Source: Streptomyces griseocarneus
GTDB lineage: Bacteria; Actinomycetota; Actinomycetes; Streptomycetales; Streptomycetaceae
DNA: 64,000 bases
Assembly: GCF_014655595.1 (NCBI RefSeq)
Contig: NZ_BNBL01000014.1
Coordinates: forward strand, 80,081 to 144,080
Reading direction: 5' to 3'
Shown here: one piece after another, positions 45,633 to 54,918 of the stretch
Numbering within the stretch: the first letter of the stretch is position 1
How the letters are laid out: each line of letters opens with the position of its first letter
Made by a program: the position numbers and the translations under genes
Notes under the pieces: model-generated
What the model was told of the DNA's origin: nothing
The model's input: only the letters and a program-made list of their open reading frames with translations
Databases searched by the model: none

Positions 45633-46520
45633 TCAGCCGACCGGCCGGAACCCGCCCGTGCCGGCCGCCGGGCCCCGCGGGTCCGCGCCGGCCTGCGGAG
45701 CGCCCGCCACCACCAGCTCCGGCAGCCGTTCGGCGATCTCCGCACGGGCCGCGGCGGGCAGGCCCGCGTCCGTCACCAGCGCGTCGACCTCCTCCAGCGT
45801 GGCGAACGAGCTCAGCCCGACCGTGCCCCACTTGGTGTGGTCCGCGAGCGCCACCACCCGCCGGGCGGAGCGCACGAAGTGCCGGTTCGTCTCGGCCTCG
45901 GCGAGGTTGGGCGTCGACAAGCCCGCCTCGGCGGATATGCCGTGCACCCCGATGAACAGCACGTCGAAGTGGAGCGAGCGGATCGCCGCGTCCGCGACCG
46001 GACCGACCAGCGTGTCCGAGGGGGTGCGCACACCGCCCGTCAGCACCACCGTCGCGGCGCCCGGCCGGGGCGGCGCGCCGGAGGCCGCGGCCGTGCGCTG
46101 GGCGCTGTGGAACACCTCCGCCACCCGTACCGAGTTCGTGACGATCGTCAGATCGGGGATGTCCACCAGCTGCTGGGCCAGCGCGTACGCCGTCGTCCCG
46201 CCCGCCAGCGCTATGGCGCTGCCCCGCGCGGCCATCACGGCCGCGGCCCGGGCGATGTCCTCCTTGGCGCTGAGCTCCAGCGCCGACTTCGCCTCGAAAC
46301 CGGGCTCGTGCGTGGTCGCCTCCGCCACCGGCACCGCACCGCCGTGCACCTTCTCCACGACGCCCTGCCGGGCCAGCGCGTCCAGGTCGCGCCGGACCGT
46401 CATGTCCGAGACGTTCAGCCGCCGCGTCAGTTCGTTGACCCGCACCCCGCCGCGCCGCCTGACCTCGTCGAGGATCAGGGCGCGACGCTGCTCCGCCAGG
46501 AGATTCTGGTTGTCGCTCAC
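45633..46520 (-). CDS. DeoR/GlpR family transcriptional regulator
   Basis: This 295-residue protein has an N-terminal winged helix (LAEQRRALILDEVRRRGGVR, VSDMTVRRDLDALARQGVVE, KVHGGAV) and a DeoRC sugar-phosphate sensor (ALAGGTTAYALAQQL, TNSVRVAEVF, LVGPVADAAIRSLHFD, DVLFIGVHGISAEAGLSTPN). It normally represses a sugar operon until a phosphorylated sugar binds. No sugar gene is adjacent, so the target must lie elsewhere. GTG 46520 was chosen at the SDNQNLLAEQR start. Confidence 0.92.
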   Translation of the reverse strand: MSDNQNLLAEQRRALILDEVRRRGGVRVNELTRRLNVSDMTVRRDLDALARQGVVEKVHGGAVPVAEATTHEPGFEAKSALELSAKEDIARAAAVMAARGSAIALAGGTTAYALAQQLVDIPDLTIVTNSVRVAEVFHSAQRTAAASGAPPRPGAATVVLTGGVRTPSDTLVGPVADAAIRSLHFDVLFIGVHGISAEAGLSTPNLAEAETNRHFVRSARRVVALADHTKWGTVGLSSFATLEEVDALVTDAGLPAAARAEIAERLPELVVAGAPQAGADPRGPAAGTGGFRPVG

Positions 46521-46643
46521 CCGAACCGTCCTTCCCGGTCGACCGCCGCCCGTCGTGCGCGCACATCCTCCCACGCGGGTACGACAACGACGGCCCGCGT
46601 TCCCCGTGACCGGATGCCCGCCTCCGCGCGCCGTCCGGCGCCC

Positions 46644-49040
46644 TCAGGGAAGGCCGGGCAGGTCCTCGGGGTAGAGCAGGGTCAGATCGTCCGTGCTCGG
46701 CGCCGCCAGCTGCGCCACCCGGCCCGCGTGCCGCTCGACCATCGCCTCGAACGTCTGCCGGGCGGTGCGGCCGTTGCCGAACGCCGGGCCCTTGGGCAGG
46801 GCCGTGAAGTACCGCAGCAGCGCCTCGGCCGCGCCCTCGCCGATCCGGTACTCGTGCTCGTCCGCCTGCTGCCGCACGATGCGCAGCAGCTCCTCGGGGG
46901 CGTAGTCGCCGAAGGTGATGGTCCGTGAGAAGCGGGACGCCACCCCGGGGTTGACGGTCAGGAAGCGCTCCATCTCGGCGGTGTACCCGGCGACGATGAC
47001 CACCACCTCGTCGCGGTGGTCCTCCATCAGCTTCACCAGCGTGTCGATGGCCTCCCGCCCGAAGTCCCGCCCGGAGTCCTCCGGCGCCAGGGCGTACGCC
47101 TCGTCGATGAAGAGCACGCCGCCGCGGGCCCGGTCGAAGGCCTCCTGCGTACGGATGGCCGTGGAACCGATGTGCTCGCCCACCAGGTCCACCCGCGACA
47201 CCTCCACCAGGTGCCCGCGCTCCAGCACCCCGAGGGCCGCCAGGATCTCGCCGTAGAGCCGGGCGACGGTGGTCTTGCCCGTGCCGGGGGAGCCGGTGAA
47301 GACCAGGTGACGGCGGACGGACGCGGCCTTGAGCCCCGCCTGGCGCCGGCGCCGGCCCACCTCGATCATGTCGGTCAGGGCGCGGACCTCGCGCTTGACG
47401 CTGTCCAGGCCGACCAGGGCGTCCAGCGCGCCCAGCACGGCCGCCGGCGAACGCCCCGCGGCGTCCCCGCCCGCCGGGGAGGCCGGGGCGGGGGAGCGCG
47501 GCCCGGGCGGGGCGGGCGCCGGGCGGACGGCCGTCGCGACGGCGGTCGCCCGGGCCACGGCGCCCCGGCCCGCGCCGTCGTCGCTCGTACAGCGCTCGCT
47601 GACGGGCCCGTCCTCCGCGAATTCGTAACCCCCGCGCGCGCACCGTTCCGTGTGACAGGCGGTCAGCGTCGCGCGGCAGCCGTCGATGACGTGGAAGCCG
47701 TAGCCGCCACTGCCCGTCACCCGGCAGTCCTCGAACGTGCCCCGGCCCTCCGCGGAGACGTAGAAGCCCGCCTCGGCGGGCGAGGTCACCGCGCAGCGCT
47801 CGACGCGGGGGTCGGCGCCCTTGGTGACGATGACGCCGGTCGACGTCGCGTCGATCGCGCAGCCGGCCAGCGTGCCGCCGCTGCCGTCGCCGCGGAACCA
47901 TGCCCCCGTGGTCGCCTCCCGGATCCGGGAGTCCGTCAGATGCGCGGTCGCGCCGCCGCTCACCGACACGGCGGTGCCCCGCACCCGCGTCAGGTCGCTG
48001 TCGGTGACCTCCGCGCCGGAGCCGCGGTCCAGCACGAACAGCGCGTCCGGCACGTCGTGCACCCGGCAGGAGGCGAGCCGGGCGCCGGCTCCGTCGCTCA
48101 CCCACACCGCCGGATAGTCGCCGGTGCTGTCGTGGATCTCGCACTGCTCCGCCTCCACGCGCGTGCCGGGATCCCACACCGACAGGCCGTTGCGGCCGAA
48201 CCGGCGCACGGTCGAGCGCGTCATCGTCAGCACCGAACGCGAGCGCAGGTCCACGCCGTTCTCCGGCACGTCGTGGATGTCGCAGCCGGCCAGGGCCAGC
48301 ACGGCCCCGGTGTCCAGGGTCACGCCGTCGGCGGAGGTGCGGTGCACCCGGCAGTCCGTCAGGCGCCCCGCGGCGCGCGCCGCGACCTGCACGCCGGTGC
48401 CCCTGATCTCGTACACCTCGCAGTCCACCGCCTCCAGCGCGCTGCCCTCGCCCGTCAGCGACAGCCCCGCGCCCCGGGAGTGGTGCACCCGGCAGCGCTC
48501 CAGGCGCGGCTCGGCGCCGCCGCTCACGGCGACGCCCGACTGCCCCGCGGCCACCACCTCGCAGTCCTCGAAGACGCCGCCCGAGCCGTCCAGCACGCTG
48601 ATGCCCACGCCCGAGGGGTTGTCGACCACGCAGCGGCGTACGGTCGGCCGCGCCCCGCCGCGCACCTCGATGCCGGCCGCCGACCGCGTCACCACCCGCA
48701 CGTCCGTCAGCTCCGGCGCCCCGCCCTCCACCAGCAGGGCGGGCTCGGCCGCGTCATGGCCCTCGATCAGCAGGTCCGCCAGCGTCGCGGAGGCCCGCAC
48801 GGTCACGGCGACGCCCTCGGTCGGGGCGATGCGGACCGCGCCGCGCGCCCCCTCGCTGCCCCGCAGGGTGACGGCCCGGGCCACGATCACGTTCTCGCGG
48901 TAGGTGCCCGGCGCCACGGACAGCACGTCGCCGTCGGCCGCCGCCTCGAGCGCCGAGGCGAGGGAGTCGTACTCTCCCGTGCGCCGCCGCCAGCGCGCCG
49001 TGCCGGCGTGCGTCACCTGGACCACCGAGCCCTGTGCCAT
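46644..49040 (-). CDS. Right-handed beta-helix repeats fused to CbxX/EccA-type AAA+ ATPase
   Basis: The protein has about 798 residues. Residues 30-490 are about 20 short beta-helix coils (repeats of GxGISVxDGSxGxFEDCEV form), as in pectate-lyase-like folds. A low-complexity Pro/Ala linker follows (about 500-545). Residues 550-798 are an AAA+ domain with Walker A GSPGTGKTT (near 583), Walker B VLFIDEAYAL (near 640) and sensor region IVAGYTAEMERFL, typical of CbxX/CfqX and EccA. No signal peptide is present, so the beta-helix is cytoplasmic. It may remodel a partner recognised by the helix. ATG 49040 begins AQGSVVQVTHAG. Confidence 0.9.
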   Translation of the reverse strand: MAQGSVVQVTHAGTARWRRRTGEYDSLASALEAAADGDVLSVAPGTYRENVIVARAVTLRGSEGARGAVRIAPTEGVAVTVRASATLADLLIEGHDAAEPALLVEGGAPELTDVRVVTRSAAGIEVRGGARPTVRRCVVDNPSGVGISVLDGSGGVFEDCEVVAAGQSGVAVSGGAEPRLERCRVHHSRGAGLSLTGEGSALEAVDCEVYEIRGTGVQVAARAAGRLTDCRVHRTSADGVTLDTGAVLALAGCDIHDVPENGVDLRSRSVLTMTRSTVRRFGRNGLSVWDPGTRVEAEQCEIHDSTGDYPAVWVSDGAGARLASCRVHDVPDALFVLDRGSGAEVTDSDLTRVRGTAVSVSGGATAHLTDSRIREATTGAWFRGDGSGGTLAGCAIDATSTGVIVTKGADPRVERCAVTSPAEAGFYVSAEGRGTFEDCRVTGSGGYGFHVIDGCRATLTACHTERCARGGYEFAEDGPVSERCTSDDGAGRGAVARATAVATAVRPAPAPPGPRSPAPASPAGGDAAGRSPAAVLGALDALVGLDSVKREVRALTDMIEVGRRRRQAGLKAASVRRHLVFTGSPGTGKTTVARLYGEILAALGVLERGHLVEVSRVDLVGEHIGSTAIRTQEAFDRARGGVLFIDEAYALAPEDSGRDFGREAIDTLVKLMEDHRDEVVVIVAGYTAEMERFLTVNPGVASRFSRTITFGDYAPEELLRIVRQQADEHEYRIGEGAAEALLRYFTALPKGPAFGNGRTARQTFEAMVERHAGRVAQLAAPSTDDLTLLYPEDLPGLP

Positions 49041-49148
49041 GGCGCTGCTGTGCCCCCGCCTCGAGTGTGTGTGCATCCGGGAAGGACGCGTACCGGCCGC
49101 ACCACCGTAGCGCGCGCGGGGCACGGGGGTCGGCCGCTCGGTCCGTTG

Positions 49149-49751
49149 TCAACTTCCCGCGTCCGCGCGGCCCCAGGTGTGCCCGGCCCGCTCCCAGGCC
49201 CGGTCCCACTGCGCGAACCGGCGCCGGGCGAGGCGCCAGACGACCAGCCGGCGCGCGCCCTCCACCAGGGCGGCCGTCGCGGCGGCCGCGCCGGCGCCGG
49301 CGAGCACGGCGTGGACGGTGGCCGTCGCGTCGTCCAGGGGGCGCGGCGCGACGCGGCCGAGGTCGTCGGTCCACAGCGGGAACCGCCTGCCGGGAACGGC
49401 GGGCTGGCGGGCGGCCACCGCGCCCGTGCGCTCCCGGCCGTCCGGGCCGGGCCAGCGGGCCACGACGCGGTGGTACCCCTCGCGCCCCGCGCCCGTGTCG
49501 AGGCCGGCGCCCTCCGCCCCGCCGTGCACGGCCCGCACGGTGGTGGCGGTCACCAGATGCCGGTGCAGGTGCTGTTCGCGGACGGTCTCGCGCAGTGCCT
49601 GGTGGGCGGCCGTGCCCGTCACCCAGCCGACGACCGGGGCCGTCATGAGCACCAGCACCACGGCGGCCACCCCGGCCCACGCCTCGAGGACATCGCTGCG
49701 GCGGCGCAGCGGGTTGCGCCGCCAGCGCCACACGAACGCCATCGCACGCAC
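49149..49751 (-). CDS. Rv1733c-like two-helix membrane protein
   Basis: This protein of about 200 residues begins near FVWRWRRNPLRRRSDVLEAW, with a hydrophobic helix WAGVAAVVLVLMTAPVVGWV. An extracellular-type loop of about 90 residues follows (TTVRAVHGG, RFPLWTDDLGRV), then a second helix (VHAVLAGAGAAAATAALV) and a basic tail. This matches actinobacterial Rv1733c-family proteins of unknown role. The start is uncertain: GTG 49751 has AAGGGGG upstream; 49742, 49760 and 49787 are alternatives. Confidence 0.82.
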   Translation of the reverse strand: MRAMAFVWRWRRNPLRRRSDVLEAWAGVAAVVLVLMTAPVVGWVTGTAAHQALRETVREQHLHRHLVTATTVRAVHGGAEGAGLDTGAGREGYHRVVARWPGPDGRERTGAVAARQPAVPGRRFPLWTDDLGRVAPRPLDDATATVHAVLAGAGAAAATAALVEGARRLVVWRLARRRFAQWDRAWERAGHTWGRADAGS

Positions 49752-49952
49752 AGTGCTCACCCCCTTACCCGTCCGTAGATACCTCACGGGGCGCGGCGCA
49801 TGCGGGGGAAGGGGGAGCGGAGACCAAAATCACCCCTCGCGGAGGCCGACAACGGCGGCACGTTGACGACAGCCGGGACAAGAGGTGACGGGTCGGGACA
49901 AGGAGGGACTCGGGCCGGTACCTCCGCGACGCGGGCCGGTACCCCCGGTACC

Positions 49953-50786
49953 TCAGGCCAGTACCTCCACGCGGTCCCCGACCCGGACCACTCCGGTGTG
50001 CTCCGGGATCAGGTTCCGGCCGAACACCAGGCTGCTGCCGATGCGGTGGTGCCGCGCGAGCGTGCGCAGCGGTTCCTTGCCGCGCTCGGCGGTGCTCTGG
50101 TCGACCGTGGTGACGACGCAGCGGCCGCAGGGCTTGACGGCCCGGAAGGTCACCTCCCCGACGCGCACCCGCCGCCAGCCGTCCTCGGCCCAGGGCGCGG
50201 TGTGCCCGACGACCAGGTTGGGCCGGAAGCGGTCCATGGGCAGCGGCCCCTCGGCGGCGTGGCCGCCCGCGGCTATCAGGGCATTGAGCGCCTCGAGCGA
50301 GGCGGTCGTGGTCACCAGCAGGGGAAAGCCGTCGGCGAACGAGACCGTGTCGCCCGGCAGGGAGTAATCGGGATCGACCGGGCGCCGCCGCGCCGGGTCG
50401 TCCATGTACGCGAGGCGCGCCTCGACCCCCAGGAAGGCGCTCAGCCACGCGTCGGCGGCGGCGCCGGCGGGCACCGCCTCCACCTTGTCCTTGAAGACCT
50501 CCGCGACGAGGGTGCCCGCCCCGTCCGCCGGGCCGGGCACGGCCACCTCGACCGGGCCGGCCCCCGGGGCGGTCAGCCGGACCCCGCCGCCCGGCAGGGG
50601 CTCGGCCGAGGCCAACGCCAGCCGCGGCTCCTGCCGTTGGGTGATGATGCGGCCGTCCGGCCCGACGACCGTCCACCGCCGGTCCCCGGCGAGCCCCCAC
50701 GGCTCCACGGCCGCCTCACCGGGTGCGCACCCCGCCATCGACTTGACCGGATAGAAGTGGACCGCTGTCAGCACAGGCTCGGGCAT
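49953..50786 (-). CDS. MOSC domain protein
   Basis: This 277-residue protein has an N-terminal MOSC_N barrel (LTAVHFYPVKSMAGCAPGEA, GLAGDRRWTVVGPDG) and a MOSC domain. The conserved Cys lies in AVKPCGRCVVTTVDQ and the domain contains RFRPNLVV. MOSC proteins bind molybdenum cofactor or move sulfur, often reducing N-hydroxylated compounds. It lacks the ferredoxin domain seen in some relatives. ATG 50786 fits the family start. Confidence 0.92.
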   Translation of the reverse strand: MPEPVLTAVHFYPVKSMAGCAPGEAAVEPWGLAGDRRWTVVGPDGRIITQRQEPRLALASAEPLPGGGVRLTAPGAGPVEVAVPGPADGAGTLVAEVFKDKVEAVPAGAAADAWLSAFLGVEARLAYMDDPARRRPVDPDYSLPGDTVSFADGFPLLVTTTASLEALNALIAAGGHAAEGPLPMDRFRPNLVVGHTAPWAEDGWRRVRVGEVTFRAVKPCGRCVVTTVDQSTAERGKEPLRTLARHHRIGSSLVFGRNLIPEHTGVVRVGDRVEVLA

Positions 50787-50871
50787 GCGGTCATTTTGCC
50801 AGCCGGATATGACAGTTGGGTGGCCGGATCCGCCGGAGCCGCCGCGACGGCGGGCTCCCGGCGGGTGACGG

Positions 50872-51378
50872 TCAGTAACCCCCCTGGTCGGGCCAGGCGC
50901 GGCCGTTGTTCGGCTCCTCGTACTGGCCCCCGGCCGGGCGGGGCGCGACCGGGCGCATGGCGTCGAAGCCCCCCGGGTTCGCGGACGCCGCGGGGCGCTG
51001 CTGCTGCTGCGGCTGGTACTGCTGCGGGCCCGGGTAGCCGCGCGGCGGCCCGGCCTGCTGCGGGATGTACGGCGCGGCCGCCTGCTGCAGTCCCCCGGGC
51101 TGCGCCGGGGCGGGGTGGTTGCCGCCGCCGTACTGCGGCGCCTGCTGGGCGTAGCCGCCCTGGGGGGCCTGGGGCCCGGGGTGGGAGGACGGGCCGGAGG
51201 GCAGGGCCGGCAGCGCGGGCAGGTTGCTGCCGCCGCGGAAGTCGTACGGGGAGGACACCTGGATCGGCGCGATCTGCGGCGTTCCGCGCTCGGCGACGAG
51301 GCTGTCGTAGATGGGGGTGTCCGGAAAAGAGGACGAGGCGTAGTAGCCGCCGCCGTAGGTGCTGCGGGGGGAGGTCAT
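50872..51378 (-). CDS. DUF6643-like Pro/Gln/Gly-rich protein
   Basis: This 168-residue low-complexity protein starts MTSPRSTYGGGYYASSSFPD with a conserved IYDSLVAERGTPQIAPIQVS segment, the only ordered-looking part. The rest is Gln, Pro, Gly and Ala. It resembles the streptomycete DUF6643 family, whose role is unknown. It is divergent from the TerD-like gene with 163 bases between, so the two may share control. Confidence 0.78.
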   Translation of the reverse strand: MTSPRSTYGGGYYASSSFPDTPIYDSLVAERGTPQIAPIQVSSPYDFRGGSNLPALPALPSGPSSHPGPQAPQGGYAQQAPQYGGGNHPAPAQPGGLQQAAAPYIPQQAGPPRGYPGPQQYQPQQQQRPAASANPGGFDAMRPVAPRPAGGQYEEPNNGRAWPDQGGY

Positions 51379-51541
51379 AGCCCATAAGTTAAGCCCATGG
51401 TGTGCCGGTTGGGGAGGGCGGTATGGGGGTTGATTGCGGTGCTCGGAGGGGCTGCGGATCACTAAAGCGATCGAACCTGGGAAAAACGGTCGCCAAGGTA
51501 CGTTGGGATCATGTAAAGACCGGCCTCGGGAGGGGTGCAGC

Positions 51542-52813
51542 ATGGGGATGCTCAAAGGCGCCAATGTCCGGATTCCTGCGCAGGTGGTACGGATCGAATT
51601 GGGCCGGCGCACCGGCCCCGGGGTGCCCGATGTCGACGCGTCGGCGCTGCTGCTGACGGCGGGCAGGGTCCGCTCGGACGCCGACTTCGTCTTCTACAAC
51701 CAGCCGCGCCACGCCTCCGGCGCCGTGCGGCACGAGGGCAGGAGCCCCGCCGGCGACACGGTGGCCGACACCCTCACCGTCGACCTCGGCGCGGTCGAGC
51801 CCGAGGTGGAGAAGGTGGTCCTCGCCGCCTCCGCCGACGGCGGCAGCTTCGGCCAGGTGCCCGGGCTGCACATCCGCGTCCTCGACGCGGCGGGCGGGGC
51901 GGAGCTGGCCCGTTTCGACAGCCAGGACGCCACCGTCGAGACCGCCCTCGTCCTGGGGGAGCTCTACCGCCGGCAGGGCGAGTGGAAGTTCCGCGCCGTG
52001 GGCCAGGGCTACAGCAGCGGCCTCGCGGGCCTGGCCACCGACTTCGGCATCACCGTCGACGACCCGGGCCCCGCCCCCGCGGCGGCTCCGTCGCCCGTGG
52101 CCCCGCCCCCTCCGGCGCCTGCTCCGGCGCCCGAGCCCGCGCGCACTCCGGCGCCCGCCGACCGGCCCGCGCCCGTACGGCTCACCAAGGTCACGCTCAC
52201 CAAGGAGGCCCCGGCCGTCTCCCTGGCCAAGCAGGGCGGCACCTCCGGCACGATGCGCGTCAACCTCAACTGGGAGGTGCACAAGCAGTTCAAGGGCTGG
52301 GGCCGCAGGCTCGGCAAGGCCATGGCCGTGCACAGCGACCTGGACCTCGACCTGGGTGCCCTCTTCGAGCTCAGCGACGGCAGCAAGGGCGTCGTGCAGG
52401 CGCTCGGCAACTCCTTCGGAGCGCTCCACCACCCGCCCTACATCCACCTCGACGGCGACGACCGCACCGGCGCCGTGGAGACCGGCGAGAACCTCACCAT
52501 CAACCTCGACCACATCGGCGCCTTCCGCCGCATCCTGGTCTTCGTCACCATCTACGAAGGCGCCCGCAGCTTCGCCGGCCTGCACGCCACCGTCACCCTC
52601 CACCCCCAGCACGGCGCGCCCATCGACTTCTCGCTGGACGAGTGCACCGTGCTCTCCAACGTCTGCGCGCTGGCCCTGATCACCAACACCGGCAAGGACC
52701 TCGTCGTCCAGCGCGAGGCCCGCTACCTGGTCCCCGACCGCGGCGTCAGCCCCCAGCGCACCCTCGACCGGGCCTACGGATGGGGCATGAACTGGACACC
52801 CGGCCGCAAATGA
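51542..52813 (+). CDS. TerD family protein with N-terminal extra domain
   Basis: This protein of about 423 residues starts at ATG 51542 after GGGAGGGG. Residues 1-175 are one TerD-type beta sandwich (DVDASALLLTAGRVRSDADF, FYNQP, DGGSFGQVPGLHIRVLD). A Pro/Ala linker (about 180-215) joins a second Ca2+-binding-like TerD domain (SGTMRVNLNWEVHK, DLDLDLGALFELSDGSKG, YIHLDGDDRTG, GENLTINLDHI). The acidic DLDLDLG and LDGDDR clusters are typical calcium sites. TerD proteins act in tellurite, phage and envelope stress responses as parts of membrane-linked complexes. Other ter genes are absent here. Confidence 0.9.
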   Translation: MGMLKGANVRIPAQVVRIELGRRTGPGVPDVDASALLLTAGRVRSDADFVFYNQPRHASGAVRHEGRSPAGDTVADTLTVDLGAVEPEVEKVVLAASADGGSFGQVPGLHIRVLDAAGGAELARFDSQDATVETALVLGELYRRQGEWKFRAVGQGYSSGLAGLATDFGITVDDPGPAPAAAPSPVAPPPPAPAPAPEPARTPAPADRPAPVRLTKVTLTKEAPAVSLAKQGGTSGTMRVNLNWEVHKQFKGWGRRLGKAMAVHSDLDLDLGALFELSDGSKGVVQALGNSFGALHHPPYIHLDGDDRTGAVETGENLTINLDHIGAFRRILVFVTIYEGARSFAGLHATVTLHPQHGAPIDFSLDECTVLSNVCALALITNTGKDLVVQREARYLVPDRGVSPQRTLDRAYGWGMNWTPGRK

Positions 52814-52825
52814 CCGCCCGGCCGG

Positions 52826-54004
52826 TCAGGGCGCGGCCTCCGGCCGCTCGGGACGGGCGTACGTACGCCCCTTCCAGGCCGCGCCCCGGCCCCGGTAGTG
52901 CTGCACCGCCGAGTCCACGGTCATCAGCAGGTACAGCAGGGCCGTGAACGGCAGCAGCGGCGCGAGCCACGGCGGCTGCCGGTAGTAGCGCAGCATCGGC
53001 AGGTACGTCCCCGCCATCACCGCCCAGGCCGCGGCCCCCAGCGCGAGCGGCACGACGGCACCGCCCGCCGCCCCGGCCGCCACGGCCAGCGGCGGCACCA
53101 GATAGACCACCGTCAGTCCCGCCACGGTCCCGGCCAGCAGCAGCGGACTGTGCAGCAGCTGTGCGTACGCGCTGCGGGAGACCATCCGCCACAGCGGCCG
53201 CAGCCCCGGGTAGGGCCGCACGCTGTCGACCCGCTCGGCGAGCCCCAGCCAGATCCGGCCGCCGGCGCGCTTGACCGCCCGGGCCAGCGACACGTCGTCG
53301 ATCACGGCCTGCCGGATGGCGTCCGGGATCCCCGCCCGCTCGGCCGCCTCCCGGCGCAGCAGCACGCACCCGCCGGCCGCGGCCGCCGTCCGGCCGCCCG
53401 GCCGGTTGACCCACCGGAAGGGGTAGAGCTGGGCGAAGAAGTACACGAAGGCCGGGACGATCAGCCGCTCCCAGCCGGTCGCCACCCTCAGCCGCGCCAT
53501 CTGCGAGACCAGGTCCAGCCCCGAGGTCCGGGCGGCCGCCACCAGTTCCCGGAGGCTGTCCGGACCGTGCGCGATGTCCGCGTCCGTCAGCAGCAGGTAC
53601 TCGGCGTCGGTACGGGCGCGGGCGAGGGCGATGCCGTGCCGCACCGCCCACAGCTTGCCGGTCCACCCCGGCCCCGGCTCGCCGGGCGAGTCCACGGTCA
53701 GCGGCAGCCCGCCGTGCTCCCGGCCCAGTGCCCGGGCCAGCTCGCCGGTGCCGTCCGTGCTCCCGTCGTCGACGAGGAAGATCTCCGCCCGCCCCGGATA
53801 GTCCTGGGCCAGCAGCGACGGCAGGCTCGACGGCAGGACCTCCGCCTCGTCCCGCGCGGGCACCACGACCGCCACGTCGGGCCAGCGGGCGGGGGGAGCG
53901 CGGTCCGGCAGCCTGACGTCCGTACGCCAGAAGAATCCCTGCCCCGCCAGCAGCCACGCCCATGCGGCCAGGGAGCCCGCGGTGATCCACGTCAGCACGC
54001 TCAC
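52826..54004 (-). CDS. HpnB-like family 2 glycosyltransferase
   Basis: This 392-residue membrane-bound GT-A enzyme has an N-terminal anchor (VLTWITAGSLAAWAWLLAGQ), VAVVVPARDEAEVLPSSLPS, IFLVDDGSTDGT and YLLLTDADIAHGP (metal-binding DAD). QAVIDDVSLARAVKRAGGR supplies the base, and two or three C-terminal helices follow. It most resembles hopene-associated HpnB, which suggests a polyprenyl or hopanoid-type lipid acceptor, but no hop genes lie nearby. GTG 54004 is the start. Confidence 0.88.
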   Translation of the reverse strand: MSVLTWITAGSLAAWAWLLAGQGFFWRTDVRLPDRAPPARWPDVAVVVPARDEAEVLPSSLPSLLAQDYPGRAEIFLVDDGSTDGTGELARALGREHGGLPLTVDSPGEPGPGWTGKLWAVRHGIALARARTDAEYLLLTDADIAHGPDSLRELVAAARTSGLDLVSQMARLRVATGWERLIVPAFVYFFAQLYPFRWVNRPGGRTAAAAGGCVLLRREAAERAGIPDAIRQAVIDDVSLARAVKRAGGRIWLGLAERVDSVRPYPGLRPLWRMVSRSAYAQLLHSPLLLAGTVAGLTVVYLVPPLAVAAGAAGGAVVPLALGAAAWAVMAGTYLPMLRYYRQPPWLAPLLPFTALLYLLMTVDSAVQHYRGRGAAWKGRTYARPERPEAAP

Positions 54005-54063
54005 CGGCCGCAGTCTGCCGCACGGACGGCGGGGCCGACGGCCACATCGATTAAAGTGTCGGG

Positions 54064-54852
54064 GTGAAGATCGCGCTCATGGACTCAGGCAACGGACTTC
54101 TGGCGGCCGCCGCCGCCGTGCACCGGCTGCGGCCCGACGCCGATCTCGTCCTCTCCTCGGACCCCGACGGCATGCCCTGGGGCCCCAGGACCACCGAGGA
54201 CGTCGTCGAACACGCCCTGGCCTGCGCCCGCGCCGCCGCCGCGCACCGCCCCCAGGCGCTGATCGTCGCCTGCAACACCGCCTCCGTCCACGCCCTGGCC
54301 GCCATACGCGCGGAGCTGGAGCCCGGCCTGCCGGTCATCGGGACCGTTCCGGCGATCAAGCCCGCCGCCTCCGGCGGCGGCCCCGTGGCCGTCTGGGCCA
54401 CCCCCGCCACCACCGGCAGCCCCTACCAGCGCGGGCTGATCCGCGACTTCGCCTCCGGCGTCGAGGTGACCGAGGTGCCCTGCCCGGGCCTGGCCGACGC
54501 CGTGCAGCGCGCGGACGCCGACGCCGTCGAGATCGCGGTGAAGGCCGCTGCCGCCGCCACCCCGCGCGGGGTGCGCGCCGTCGTCCTGGGCTGCACCCAC
54601 TACGAGCTCGTCGCCGAGCGCATCCGCGCCGCCGTCCAGGACCCGGCGGCCCCGCCCGTGGAGCTGTACGGCTCCGCCGACGCCGTCGCCGCCCAGGCCC
54701 TGCGCCGCGTGGGCGCGGCGCCGGCCCCCGACGCCGAGCCGTCCGGCACCCTGACCGTGCTGCTCAGCGGCCGGGTGGGGGAGCTGGAGCCGGCCTCGCT
54801 GACCTACCCCGAGGGCCGCTCGCTCCTCGCCGTCGGCGCCTCGCGCCCCTGA
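54064..54852 (+). CDS. Asp/Glu racemase family protein
   Basis: This 262-residue MurI-like fold has MKIALMDSGNGLLAAAAAVH at the start, the first catalytic Cys in IVACNTASVHAL (near 70) and the second in VLGCTHYELVAERI (near 176). The usual DSGVGG loop is DSGNGL. It probably epimerises glutamate, or a related amino acid, for the cell wall or another path. The main MurI of streptomycetes is usually in a different context, so this may be a second enzyme. GTG 54064. Confidence 0.85.
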   Translation: MKIALMDSGNGLLAAAAAVHRLRPDADLVLSSDPDGMPWGPRTTEDVVEHALACARAAAAHRPQALIVACNTASVHALAAIRAELEPGLPVIGTVPAIKPAASGGGPVAVWATPATTGSPYQRGLIRDFASGVEVTEVPCPGLADAVQRADADAVEIAVKAAAAATPRGVRAVVLGCTHYELVAERIRAAVQDPAAPPVELYGSADAVAAQALRRVGAAPAPDAEPSGTLTVLLSGRVGELEPASLTYPEGRSLLAVGASRP

Positions 54853-54918
54853 CGCACCCGTCCGGGATCCCCGCGCGCACCCCTGCCGCGGCGGCGGAAC
54901 GTGAGTAGGCTGCCCAGT

